50,357 nucleotides of DNA from the NCBI GenBank assembly GCA_009840165.1, contig VXOG01000066.1, positions 1 through 50,357 on the forward strand, given 5' to 3'. Every line of letters starts with the position of its first letter. Position 1 is the first letter of the stretch. The notes below the pieces were generated by a model, which was given only the letters and a program-made list of their open reading frames with translations, did no database searches and was not told the origin of the DNA. A program made the translations under genes and the position numbers. This DNA comes from Chloroflexota bacterium (lineage in GTDB: Bacteria > Chloroflexota > Dehalococcoidia > Lucifugimonadales > UBA3495). Positions 1 through 7,484 of the stretch are shown one piece after another.

Positions 1-9
1 TCCGGCCAT

Positions 10-118
10 CCACCGTCGCCCCTGCCCTCCACCGTCATACCCACCTTCCACCGTCGCCCCTGCCCTCCACCGTCATACCTACCTTCCACCGTCATACCGG
101 CGAAAGCCGGTATCCAGA
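10..118. repeat. Tandem 19-bp iterons leading into a dRS3-like palindrome
   Basis: Five copies of a 19-bp unit beginning CCACCGTC start at 10, 29, 48, 67 and 86. They alternate between two versions, so there is also a 38-bp period. The last copy runs into a palindrome (90-118) with GTCATACC, a GGCGAAAGCC core and GGTATCC. It is a variant of the dispersed palindrome seen many times in this window. The rest of 1-206 shows no gene. Confidence 0.8.
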
Positions 119-206
119 GAATCTTTGCCTTGTTAAACCCTGCCTGTACCCAGACTTTCTGGATTCCTGGCTGAGATTCACATCAAATCCGAACACTTGC
201 GATAAA

Positions 207-1088
207 TCAGTTTGCGAACACGCTGAGGGCAATGGTGGCCGCAATAATCAGGCTCGCCCCCGCCCACTGCGTGATGCGCGGACGTTCGCGGTTGATGCCG
301 ACCGCCAACGCGATGGTGACCAGCGGATGGGCCGCCGCAATGGGCGCAACCAGGGACACCGGAGCCGCAGCGACGCCCAGGTTGTAGCCCACGTACCCGG
401 CCGCGTCCACGACGCCGATCGCCGCCAGCAGTGCCCAACCGTTGCAATCCTGCGGCCGACGAATCGGCATCCGCCTGGCCAGGGCCAAAGCGCACGATGG
501 TATCGCGGAGATGGCTCGCACCACCAGGACCGCCAGCATGGGGCCGGCCGCCGCAGTAGCATGATCGAACAGCGCCATGGCCATGCCGATGCCCAGCATG
601 GTTGCCAGGCCCCAGGGCAATCCCGAGCTCACTTCGGAGCCGGTCAACGGGCCGGCGGACAGCAGCAGGATGCCCAGCAGAACCCCGGCCATCAGCGCCA
701 TCTGCCCGGCTCCGACGGATTCGCCAAACAGCGCCACGGCGATGAGAACCGTGACGGCCAGCCACGCCGACGCTGCGCTGCTGACGACGGTTACCGCGCC
801 GCGAGCCAGGCCGGTGTAATAGACCAGGTATCCGAAACCCAGAGCCGCGCCGGTCAACGGCGCCCACAGCATCAACCCGGGAATATCGACGCTCAGCCGG
901 CCGGTGGCGGCCTCGGCCACGACGAAAGCCAGGGGCAATGCCAACCCGATCAACTGGGTAAGCAGGGTCGTGCTGACGCTGCCGATGCGGCGCGAGGCTC
1001 CACGCGCCAGATAGTCGGCGATTCCCCAGGCCAGCAACCCGGAGAACCCCCAATAGAATCCACCAATGAACGACTGGGAATCTACCAT
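207..1088 (-). CDS. EamA/DMT-family transporter
   Basis: This is a 293-residue, almost wholly hydrophobic protein with about ten membrane segments in two halves, the usual length and layout of the drug/metabolite transporter superfamily. The first half begins with an aromatic, Gly-rich segment (GGFYWGFSGLLAWG); the second half repeats the fold after about residue 150. It would sit in the cytoplasmic membrane and export or import a small metabolite; the substrate cannot be told. I chose the ATG at 1088. An upstream in-frame TTG at 1094 is possible, and the Shine-Dalgarno sequence is weak. The 5' end abuts a dRS3-like repeat array, so the promoter must lie in or beyond repeat DNA. It stands alone. 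Confidence 0.8.
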   Translation of the reverse strand: MVDSQSFIGGFYWGFSGLLAWGIADYLARGASRRIGSVSTTLLTQLIGLALPLAFVVAEAATGRLSVDIPGLMLWAPLTGAALGFGYLVYYTGLARGAVTVVSSAASAWLAVTVLIAVALFGESVGAGQMALMAGVLLGILLLSAGPLTGSEVSSGLPWGLATMLGIGMAMALFDHATAAAGPMLAVLVVRAISAIPSCALALARRMPIRRPQDCNGWALLAAIGVVDAAGYVGYNLGVAAAPVSLVAPIAAAHPLVTIALAVGINRERPRITQWAGASLIIAATIALSVFAN

Positions 1089-1227
1089 TCCCAACGTCTA
1101 ACCGTCATTCCCAACACCTGACCGTCATTCCCGCGAAAGGACGTCACCCCGTACCCGATACGGGGCGGGAATCCACAGCCTCAAACAATGGCGACGTCAT
1201 GGGTTCCCGCCTACGCGGGAACGACGG
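1083..1227. repeat. dRS3-like repeat cluster with 20-bp iterons
   Basis: ACCGTCATTCCC occurs at 1101 and 1121 (period 20), with a poorer copy at about 1083. The last copy opens a long palindrome (1122-1176) whose middle carries a second hairpin, CCCCGTA/TACGGGG. A further palindrome, TTCCCGC…GCGGGAA, lies at 1195-1227. The cluster fills the gap between the EamA gene and the CMD-family gene. Confidence 0.75.
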
Positions 1228-1237
1228 TGCTTTTTCA

Positions 1238-1789
1238 CTAAATAGGCAGTTTGGGTTCGTCACCGTCGGGCACGTCGATGTCGAAGGCGTTGGCGTTGAA
1301 CGCGAGCAGCGAGTAGTAGCCCATCAACGTGGAGATCTCCGTGACCGTCAGCGCGCCGTAGCGGTCGATGGCAGCCCGGAAGGTGGCTTCGTCAACCCGG
1401 TGGTTGTCAAATAACTGCGTCACGTAATTGACCACGATTTGCAGGTCGTCTGACAACTGGGGCAGCGGCTTGCCGTCGCGCAGGTTATCGACGAACTCGT
1501 CGCTGATACCCTGCTCGCGGGCGCGGGCAGAGTGGGCGTGCCAGATGTACTGGCAGTCCATGTTGCGGGCGGTCAGGATCATCACCAGTTCCTGGATCTG
1601 CTTGGGCAGGGATGATTCATCGCGCAGGTAGTTGACCAGATAGTTGGAGCGCCGGCGCATCTCGGGGCTGTTGATCATGGCGGAGCCGGGTCCGGCGTCC
1701 ACCACGCCGCCCGAGTTGGCGGTTTCGTGGTCAAAGGCATCCCGGAGATTTTCGGGAACCTGGTCGCGGGTGAGGATCGGGGTTCGCAT
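1238..1789 (-). CDS. Carboxymuconolactone decarboxylase (AhpD-like) family protein
   Basis: The 183-residue all-alpha protein resembles the CMD/AhpD-like family, whose members act as decarboxylases or as peroxidase-partner thiol proteins. Seen in the sequence: the conserved helix pair around residues 70-100 with NMDCQYIWHAHSARA, giving the Cys-x-Tyr…His pattern common in this branch, followed by an EQGIS turn; there is no CxxC pair. The ATG at 1789 is preceded by a good GGGAGG site, so an upstream in-frame extension to 1870 is unlikely. A second member of the same family lies at 3894-4439, and both end in a similar AFDIDVPDG or AFEVDLPDG tail. The substrate is unknown. Confidence 0.8.
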   Translation of the reverse strand: MRTPILTRDQVPENLRDAFDHETANSGGVVDAGPGSAMINSPEMRRRSNYLVNYLRDESSLPKQIQELVMILTARNMDCQYIWHAHSARAREQGISDEFVDNLRDGKPLPQLSDDLQIVVNYVTQLFDNHRVDEATFRAAIDRYGALTVTEISTLMGYYSLLAFNANAFDIDVPDGDEPKLPI

Positions 1790-2477
1790 GGTGTGCCTCC
1801 CTGGGTTTTGGCCGATGATAGACGGCAGGCGGGCCGACGGCAAGCGGCAGGCATCCCGCTGAACGTCCAAATGACCTAACCAACTCTGAACAGTTACTCA
1901 ATCGCGCATCCAGCGCCGCGAATAACGCCCAATCCTGAAAATCCCAAGATCCGGCAAATCCTGATTCTGACAAAGTGACACCCGCCTGTTGACCATGCCG
2001 GCACACCCGTTCTATCATAGCCTTATCACGTGAATGACCGGCTGGTCCTGCAACCCTATCCCATTCCACGCCTGCCAGAGGTGAACCCAACCATTCGGTC
2101 GTAACGGCCAGTCAGTAAAAATCGCAAATGCTCGGCAAGACCCGCGTCCGGCCAATGCTTACCCGGCGGGGTCCCAACGGCACAGCGCCTGGCGCAGCGC
2201 TGGCATCCGACATCGCCGCAAGGCCGTGTCGGGCGCGAACGGCAGCGTCAAAAACCATGCGTAAAACCCCCGGCCGTGGGCTGACAACGACCGACCATCG
2301 GAAACCCTCACTTCTGGCAGGCAAAGGAGAACCTCAAACCCATACTCACCCGCTCATCCTGAGCCTGTCGAAGGATCAAACCCAAAGCAGAACGCCAGGC
2401 AAACAACACCACAATCCCGTAAATCCTTTAATCAAGGGAATCCTGATTCTGACAATTCTCCTTCAAGGACGATCGCC
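1790..2477. other. Long intergenic region without a convincing gene
   Basis: About 690 bases lie between the divergent CMD and dtd genes. Open frames exist on both strands but lack recognisable domains, and one reads through dispersed repeats. Two copies of AATCCTGATTCTGACAA (about 1957 and 2439) and one copy of the CATCCTGAGC…AAGGAT repeat are present. No clear promoter was seen. Confidence 0.6.
2355..2376. repeat. CATCCTGAGC-type dispersed hairpin repeat
   Basis: This is a 22-bp hairpin element with arms ATCCT(G) and (A)AGGAT around GAGCCTGTCG. It reads LSLSKD when translated, a familiar sign of this intergenic repeat in many bacteria. A second copy, with one base changed, is nested in the palindrome at 16457-16503. 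Confidence 0.8.
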
Positions 2478-2972
2478 ATGCGAGCATTGATCCAGCGGGT
2501 AACCGAAGCCTCGGTCTCAATCCAAGACCCGGCCGCCGGCAATATCGAAGCCGGCAATATCGACGCCGGCAGCATCAACGCCGGCCTGGTTGTCCTGCTC
2601 GGCGTCGCCGAAGGGGATGACGACGCCGACGCCCGGTACCTGGTGGACAAGATTGCGAATATGCGGATATTCGCCGACGAGCGGGGCCGGTTCAACCTCT
2701 CGGCGCTGGACGTTGGCGGGGAGTTGCTGGTGGTATCCCAGTTCACGCTCTACGCCGACACCCGTCGGGGCCGCCGTCCCGATTTCACCCGCGCCGCCGG
2801 CCCCGATGAAGCCAATCGGCTGTACGAACTCACCGTGGAAATGTTTCGCGAAAAGGGCCTGAAAGTGGCCACCGGCCGTTTCCAGGCCTACATGAAAGTC
2901 CGCCTCGTGAACGACGGCCCGGTGACGATAATGGTGGACAGCGCCGACCGGGGCCGCCCCAGAAATGCATAG
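2478..2972 (+). CDS. dtd: D-aminoacyl-tRNA deacylase (DTD)
   Basis: The enzyme hydrolyses D-amino acids (D-Tyr and others) from mischarged tRNA in the cytoplasm. The 164-residue product has the family hallmarks: start MRALIQRV, the SQFTLYAD catalytic motif (about residues 91-98), GRRPDF, and the C-terminal NDGPVT motif with Gly-cisPro. Family members are usually about 145-150 residues. The extra length comes from a short repeat of the form (A)GNIEAGNIDAGSINAG at residues 20-36, where the family has a beta-hairpin turn. It is encoded by 15-bp tandem repeats. AAGGA lies about 8-10 bases before the ATG. Neighbours are unrelated, so it is probably transcribed alone. Confidence 0.95.
   Translation: MRALIQRVTEASVSIQDPAAGNIEAGNIDAGSINAGLVVLLGVAEGDDDADARYLVDKIANMRIFADERGRFNLSALDVGGELLVVSQFTLYADTRRGRRPDFTRAAGPDEANRLYELTVEMFREKGLKVATGRFQAYMKVRLVNDGPVTIMVDSADRGRPRNA
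2535..2585 (+). repeat. 15-bp tandem repeat inside dtd
   Basis: GCCGGCAATATCGAA, GCCGGCAATATCGAC and GCCGGCAGCATCAAC follow one another exactly (2535, 2550, 2565), with a fourth partial GCCGGC at 2580. The units are in frame and add five residues each (A-G-N/S-I-x). Confidence 0.9.
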
Positions 2973-3003
2973 GGGCTTTCGAGTATCTGCCCAAACTGGA
3001 GAA

Positions 3004-3106
3004 ACCGTCATTCCGGCGAAAGCCGGAATCCAGAAAACATTGCTTTTGAGGAACGTTAGCTACAACGAGAGGTTTCTGGATTCCGGATCAAGTCCGGAAT
3101 GACGGG
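3004..3106. repeat. Pair of dRS3-like palindromes in opposite orientation
   Basis: CCGTCATTCCGGCGAAAGCC… (3004-3036) and its inverted relative ending TCCGGAATGACGGG (3073-3106) flank 36 bases. Together they form one composite inverted element between dtd and the convergent DinB gene. It could act as a bidirectional terminator, though no T-run is seen. Confidence 0.75.
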
Positions 3107-3162
3107 AATAATCGAAAGACCTCGCCCCTACCCGTGGCCGATTGCAAATCGAAAGATGCGCT

Positions 3163-3693
3163 CTACCTGTGCCACCCCATCCCCTTGTACATCCCCCTCA
3201 GGTAGGCAATCTGGCCGCCGTGGGACACGCAGTCCCAAGTCATCTGTCCCAGCGCCGCCGCCACGGTGCGCGGCTCCGACACCGGCGGGATGATTTTGGC
3301 CTGCTGCATCTGCGCTTCGGTCAGGCCGGGCAGGTATTCCCGCAACGCGGTGCGCACTTCCTCGAAGTACTCCATCTGCCGAGTGCGGGACGGCGGCTGC
3401 CAGTCGCATACCATCTGGTGGTTCCAGCCCAGGCCACGGTTCTCGCCGTCCGCCGGCATGGTGAAGTGCTGCTCCCAGTTGCCGGTGTCCCAGATCTGGG
3501 GCAGGTCCCGCAGCCGGGTATGGATGAACGAATCAATCACCCGGGACAGGTGCCACAGAATCCAGGCCACGGAATTGCAGTCATCCGCCGGGATGCGGTG
3601 GAATTCCTCATCCGTAAGGTCCTGAAGGGCCAGGTCAATCGTGGTGAAGTTGTTCTCCAGAGCGGAGATCAGACCGTCGGTTGTGGCAGGCAT
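3163..3693 (-). CDS. DinB-fold (DinB/DfsB-like) protein
   Basis: The 176-residue protein has the four-helix-bundle pattern of the DinB/YfiT superfamily, metal-dependent enzymes that often transfer thiols (mycothiol, bacillithiol) to substrates. Candidate metal ligands are the His in WILWHLSRVID and the His in SHGGQIAYLRG near the C-terminus (HxxxI pattern). The start is the ATG at 3693, because AAAGGAGG lies just upstream. The frame extends to a TTG at 3711, but that start would have no ribosome site. The gene is alone between repeat elements. The thiol cofactor and substrate are unknown. Confidence 0.8.
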   Translation of the reverse strand: MPATTDGLISALENNFTTIDLALQDLTDEEFHRIPADDCNSVAWILWHLSRVIDSFIHTRLRDLPQIWDTGNWEQHFTMPADGENRGLGWNHQMVCDWQPPSRTRQMEYFEEVRTALREYLPGLTEAQMQQAKIIPPVSEPRTVAAALGQMTWDCVSHGGQIAYLRGMYKGMGWHR

Positions 3694-3713
3694 GGGATCC
3701 TCCTTTGACAATT

Positions 3714-3867
3714 CCCGTCATTCCGGCGAAAGCCGGAATCCAGAAATGTTAGTACAAAGAAACCGTAAGGATTGCTTACGATTTCGACCACTGGATTCCC
3801 GCCCGTATCGAGTACGGGGTGACCCCGTGTCGAGCACGGGACAGGCTGTTCTTTCGCGGGAATGACG
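3714..3867. repeat. Composite dRS3-like repeats
   Basis: The first palindrome, CGTCATTCCGGCGAAAGCCGG…, occupies 3714-3747. A second, inverted and longer one (3791-3867) opens with CTGGATTCCCGCCC, carries nested hairpins of the GTATCGAGTACGGGG type, and closes with CTTTCGCGGGAATGACG. The two together fill the space between the DinB gene and the next CMD gene. Confidence 0.75.
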
Positions 3868-3893
3868 AATAAAAATCGAAATGTCAACACTGC

Positions 3894-4439
3894 CTAGGTA
3901 ATCTCCGGCTGGACGCCGTCCGGCAGGTCCACTTCAAACGCGGACAGGATCTGTCCCACCAGCATGTAGTGTCCAATCAGGCCCGTGATTTCCACGGTCT
4001 TTTGCGTGCCGAAGTGATCGCGAACCGCGTTGAACGTCTCGTCGCTGATCTTGTGGTTCTGCGCCAGTTCCTGCACGTACTTGACCAGCGACGCCTCGAT
4101 TCCAGACATGCCCTCGGGCGCCTTGCCGGTTGCGATGGCGTTGACCACGTCCTCGGACACGCCGGCCTGCCGGGCGAGACGGGCGTGGGCCGAAAACTCA
4201 TACTGCTGGCGAATCTCCCGTGCCGTGGCGCAGATGATGATCTCGCGCTGGGCTTCGGTGATGTCCAGCTCAAAACGGACGTAGGTGCCGGTGTGGGCCA
4301 CCCGCGCCGCCAGGTCGGGGCTGTGCAGCAGCACGCCGTAGGGTCCGCGCACGCTGCCCCGGCTGCTGGCGATGGAGTCGAAAAATTCCTGGTGATCGGG
4401 GGCAAGCTGATCGCGGGTGATGTCGTTGAGACGGGCCAT
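3894..4439 (-). CDS. Carboxymuconolactone decarboxylase family protein
   Basis: A 181-residue relative of the protein at 1238-1789. It shows the helical CMD core with TARELRQQYEF-like sequence (here REIRQQYEFSAHARLA) and a QAGVSEDV turn, where the branch has Tyr-Glu-x-x-x-His rather than a CxxC redox pair. It ends in AFEVDLPDG. The ATG at 4439 follows AAGGAG; an upstream in-frame ATG at 4481 is less likely. It probably decarboxylates or hydrolyses a lactone-like intermediate, or is a redox helper; nothing in the neighbourhood decides. Confidence 0.8.
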   Translation of the reverse strand: MARLNDITRDQLAPDHQEFFDSIASSRGSVRGPYGVLLHSPDLAARVAHTGTYVRFELDITEAQREIIICATAREIRQQYEFSAHARLARQAGVSEDVVNAIATGKAPEGMSGIEASLVKYVQELAQNHKISDETFNAVRDHFGTQKTVEITGLIGHYMLVGQILSAFEVDLPDGVQPEIT

Positions 4440-4523
4440 GAGTTTGGGCTCCTTGCCGATTGGCGAGTATGGTGCTGGCAATATACCGCCGGCAGGGTTC
4501 GGTATTCAAGCCGGGGAACTGCG

Positions 4524-4883
4524 CTATATGTCGGGTAGTACGCGGCTACGGATGTTGCGCTCATCAACTACCGAAAAGTGTCCTGGCCAGTCTGTGCGAG
4601 CAGTAAGGGCGTTAGCGATAACAGCCGGCCGTTCTGCCGCCGGTACGCGAGCAATGCGAAACAAAACTATTCCGCAGGATGCGGGCCTCCCAACGAGATA
4701 TACCAAGTCGCCAAAATCGGTGTCGAAGGTTATCAGAACCCGATCTTCCCGCATTGCCCGGGCAAGAAGATCAGCGTCTTCAGCACGCGGCGATTCTTCG
4801 GCCGCATAGGTCACGCTGTGTCCTGCGGCCCGCAACATTGCTACTGCTCCGCCGGGTATGTTGACGTCGGCAAGAAACCGCAC
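4524..4883 (-). CDS. DUF5615 PIN-like protein (putative toxin)
   Basis: This 119-residue protein matches the DUF5615 pattern of PIN-like nucleases. It begins MRFLADVNIPG, with an acidic residue in the first strand, followed by AGHSVTYAAE, ARAMREDRVLITFDTDFGDL with the key Asp cluster, and a GIVLFRI strand. Such proteins are usually the toxic half of a pair with a DUF433 protein, and the gene follows one here by 18 bases on the same strand. The start is GTG at 4883. It likely cleaves RNA in the cytoplasm, by analogy with PIN domains; this has not been proved for the family. Confidence 0.8.
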   Translation of the reverse strand: MRFLADVNIPGGAVAMLRAAGHSVTYAAEESPRAEDADLLARAMREDRVLITFDTDFGDLVYLVGRPASCGIVLFRIARVPAAERPAVIANALTARTDWPGHFSVVDERNIRSRVLPDI

Positions 4884-4901
4884 GGAGGTCTGCTATGGAA
4901 T

Positions 4902-5189
4902 TCAGAGTGGCGTCACTTTCTCCCACGGCAAACTCTTGCCGGGGAGGTGGATGCCATTATCGTCAATCTGTATCTGACCGCAGGGCTCGGTACCGTGCTT
5001 TTCAGCGTAGCGTTGGCAGGCTGCGATGTCTTCGGATGACAGGAAAGGGTAGCTGTCCAGAATGTCGGCAACGCTGGAGCCTGCGTCCAAAAGTTCGCAG
5101 ATCAATGCTACCGATATTCTCGTTCCCTTCACCGCCGGCTTGCCACTCAGCACTTCGGGGTCAGCGACGATGCGTTTCTCCCAATCCAT
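4902..5189 (-). CDS. DUF433 protein (putative antitoxin)
   Basis: A 95-residue protein with the DUF433 signature: RIVADPEVLSGKPAVKGTRI followed by a helix-turn-helix-like segment (LICELLDAGSSVADILDSYP, LSSEDIAACQRYA). These small proteins are thought to bind DNA and to neutralise a DUF5615 PIN-like partner, which is the next gene downstream. The ATG at 5189 is preceded by GAGGAAGT at good distance. The pair is probably one transcript and autoregulated, as is usual for toxin–antitoxin loci. No operator was recognised. Confidence 0.85.
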   Translation of the reverse strand: MDWEKRIVADPEVLSGKPAVKGTRISVALICELLDAGSSVADILDSYPFLSSEDIAACQRYAEKHGTEPCGQIQIDDNGIHLPGKSLPWEKVTPL

Positions 5190-5269
5190 ATGACTTCCTC
5201 AGTGGGCCTGGCGCGCTCTGCCGTTTTTCAGGCTCACATTCTAGCATCAGGAGTGATTTATGGAATCCG

Positions 5270-6130
5270 TTACTGCGGAAACTCCAGGTCCAGCGATATG
5301 TCCAACGCATCCGTGGAGTGGGTTAGGCCGCCGATGCTGATGAGGTCCACGCCGGTTTCGGCCACCGCGCGCACGGTGCTCATGTTGATTCCGCCGGATG
5401 CTTCAATCGAAGCGCGCCCGTCGATGATGGCGACCGCCTCCCGCATGGTGTCCACGTCCATGTTGTCCAGCATGATGATGTGCGCCCCGGCGTCCACCGC
5501 TTCCCGAACCTGATCCAGCGATTCAACCTCCACTTCGACCCGAATGGTGTGAGATGCCTGAGCGATGGCGTGGCGCACCACGTCGGCCAGCGGCTCTTCC
5601 AGGGAGGCGCGCGCCTCCAGGTGGTTGTCCTTGATGAGGATTCCATCGGCCAGGTTCAGGCGGTGGTTGTGGCCGCCGCCCATGCGTACGCTGTACTTGT
5701 CCAGGAAGCGGTGACCGGGCGCGGTTTTGCGGGTATCGACAATGCGGGCGCGGGTGCCCGCCACGGCGCGCACGTATTGGTTCGTGGCGGTGGCGATGCC
5801 GCTCATCCGCTGCATGAAGTTCAGGGCGGTGCGTTCGGCCCGCAGGATGGATGCCGCCGCACCGCGCACGCTGGCGATGTCCGCGCCCGGGGCCAGGTCG
5901 GCGCCGTCGTTCAATAAGAGATTCACCTCAAGAGCCGGGTCGATGCGGTGAAACACCTCCTGAGCGACTGCTCCGCCGGCCAGGACGCCGGTGGCCTTGG
6001 CGCGCAGGATACCGTCCCCGACGATGCTATCGGGTATCAGCGCCTGGGTGGTGGGATCGTTGAACGCCTGGTCCTCGGTGAGGGCGGCGTTGATGAGGTT
6101 GATCACTTCCGGTGGGAGCATCTGGGTCAT
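5270..6130 (-). CDS. nadC: Nicotinate-nucleotide diphosphorylase (carboxylating)
   Basis: NadC (quinolinate phosphoribosyltransferase) makes nicotinate mononucleotide from quinolinate and PRPP in de novo NAD synthesis. The 286-residue length is normal. Seen motifs are EDQAFNDPTT at the start, the substrate-binding TRKTAPGHRFLDKY and GGGHNHRLNLADGILIKDNH, the barrel strand VEVEVESLDQ, the IIMLDNM strand and the ASGGIN phosphate loop. The genes for quinolinate formation (nadA, nadB) are not in the window. It is divergent from rsmD with about 180 bases between them. No operator was identified. Confidence 0.96.
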   Translation of the reverse strand: MTQMLPPEVINLINAALTEDQAFNDPTTQALIPDSIVGDGILRAKATGVLAGGAVAQEVFHRIDPALEVNLLLNDGADLAPGADIASVRGAAASILRAERTALNFMQRMSGIATATNQYVRAVAGTRARIVDTRKTAPGHRFLDKYSVRMGGGHNHRLNLADGILIKDNHLEARASLEEPLADVVRHAIAQASHTIRVEVEVESLDQVREAVDAGAHIIMLDNMDVDTMREAVAIIDGRASIEASGGINMSTVRAVAETGVDLISIGGLTHSTDALDISLDLEFPQ

Positions 6131-6311
6131 GTTGGCCTCGCGTGTTGTCCAGAGCAGGTTTTATGAAAGTTTGCCACGCCCCGGCCTCGCCGGCAATCGC
6201 ATTACACGATGGGCTATACTGACCGCGCAAAACCGCCGAAAATACGCAGACACCGACCAATGCCATACTCCCCCTGTTGATACTACAATGCCCCCGCGCA
6301 ACACCAATACT

Positions 6312-6878
6312 ATGCGCGTTTCCGGCGGCGATGCGCGCGGGATCAGGCTGAAAGGCCCGTCAGTGGCTGGGGTTCGGCCCACTACCGAGCGTGTTCGCGC
6401 CGCCATATTTAACATTTTAGATGATAGACAGGTGACGGATCGCATTGTGCTGGACCTCTTCGCCGGTACCGGCAGCCTCGGTATCGAGGCCCTGAGCCGG
6501 GGAGCAGCCTGGGCCGACTTCGTGGAACGAAACCGGAGGCAAAGCCTCGACTTGCAGGAAAACCTGACCCGCGCCGGCTACGCGCGCGCCGGCAAGGTGT
6601 ACTGCGCGGAGGTTTCCCGCTGGCTGGAGCAGCCGCCATCCGACATGCCTTCGACAAAGGCATACGGTCTGGCGCTGCTGGACCCGCCGTACCGCATGGG
6701 AGACCCTGCCCCCACTCTGTGGGCCGTGTGGGATTCGGGGATGCTGGATGCGGAAGCCACGGTAGTGGTGGGGCACAGCAGCCGAATTACGTTGCCCGAA
6801 CAGGTGGCGGGCCTGGGCCAATACGATAGCCGCCGCTATGGAGACAATGCAGTAGCATTCTACAGTTGCCGGCCCTGA
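6312..6878 (+). CDS. rsmD: 16S rRNA (guanine966-N2)-methyltransferase
   Basis: RsmD methylates G966 of 16S rRNA during 30S assembly. The 188-residue protein has MRVSGGDARG and RPTTERVRAAIFNIL at the N-terminus, the SAM-binding motif LDLFAGTGSLGIEALSRGA (about residues 49-67) and the catalytic DPPY. I start at the ATG at 6312, which aligns with the usual MRxxxG beginning; the ATG at 6288 is in frame and would add eight residues. No strong ribosome site was seen for either. It is followed by coaD, the common order in bacteria. A TATACT box about 60 bases upstream may be a -10 element. Confidence 0.93.
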   Translation: MRVSGGDARGIRLKGPSVAGVRPTTERVRAAIFNILDDRQVTDRIVLDLFAGTGSLGIEALSRGAAWADFVERNRRQSLDLQENLTRAGYARAGKVYCAEVSRWLEQPPSDMPSTKAYGLALLDPPYRMGDPAPTLWAVWDSGMLDAEATVVVGHSSRITLPEQVAGLGQYDSRRYGDNAVAFYSCRP

Positions 6879-6946
6879 TGAGCCGCAACGGGCTGACGCT
6901 TTATTCCGGCGCAGACCGGATAAGGCAGGTTTGGGAGAATCGCCGA

Positions 6947-7444
6947 ATGGTAACCGCTTTATACCCGGGCACTTTCGACCCGGTGACCATGGGACATCTG
7001 AACGTGGCGACACGCGCCGCCCGGCTTTTCGAGCGGCTCATCGTAGCCGTGTACGATACGCCGTCCAAGAGCCTGTTGTTCAATACTGAGGAACGAGTCT
7101 CGCTGCTGCGAGAGGCGGTGGCCGACATCGGCAACATTGAAGTCCGACCGTTCAACGGTCTGGTGGTGCAGACCGCGCGGGAGGCCGGCGCCGTGACCAT
7201 CATACGCGGTCTGCGCAGCGGCCCGGATTTCGAGTACGAGTGCCAGATGTTCTTTATGAACCGCCGGCTCGAGCCCGATGTTGACATGGTTTCGCTGATG
7301 AGCGATCAGGAACACACCTTCATCAGCTCCAGCCTGCTCAAAGAAGTCGCGCAGTTGGGTGGCGACATCTCCGACATGGTTCCGCCCAACGTGGCAAACG
7401 CTTTAGCCGAAAAATTCCCCGCCACAGTCGGGCCGCAGCGGTAG
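6947..7444 (+). CDS. coaD: Phosphopantetheine adenylyltransferase
   Basis: CoaD converts 4'-phosphopantetheine and ATP to dephospho-CoA, the penultimate step of coenzyme A synthesis. At 165 residues it is of normal size. Motifs are YPGTFDPVTMGHLN (the TxGH nucleotidyltransferase signature), GLRSGPDFEYE, and ISSSLLKEVA near the C-terminus. The start ATG at 6947 is fixed by the conserved N-terminus; the open frame runs further upstream into rsmD but without similarity. It lies 68 bases after rsmD and is probably cotranscribed with it and with the coiled-coil gene downstream. Confidence 0.95.
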   Translation: MVTALYPGTFDPVTMGHLNVATRAARLFERLIVAVYDTPSKSLLFNTEERVSLLREAVADIGNIEVRPFNGLVVQTAREAGAVTIIRGLRSGPDFEYECQMFFMNRRLEPDVDMVSLMSDQEHTFISSSLLKEVAQLGGDISDMVPPNVANALAEKFPATVGPQR

Positions 7445-7484
7445 CCGACACCGGCAATCCTACCGCCGGCTCAAGGAGGACATC

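Noticed and set aside
10..118. 19-bp iterons as a plasmid-type origin or short CRISPR
   Set aside because: The units are shorter than CRISPR repeats, have no spacers, no Rep gene is near, and similar iterons flank other repeats in the window.
2128..2490. Open frame of 120 codons on the plus strand before dtd
   Set aside because: It reads through the dispersed CATCCTGAGC repeat (LSLSKD) and overlaps the dtd start; no domain or ribosome site is visible.
1238..4439. Lack of a CxxC pair in both CMD proteins as evidence of inactive enzymes
   Set aside because: Many family members have only the Tyr-Glu-x-x-x-His or Cys-x-Tyr…His pattern, so this is not unusual.
6866..6946. Upstream extension of coaD into rsmD
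   Set aside because: The conserved CoaD N-terminus begins at 6947; the extension has no similarity and overlaps rsmD.
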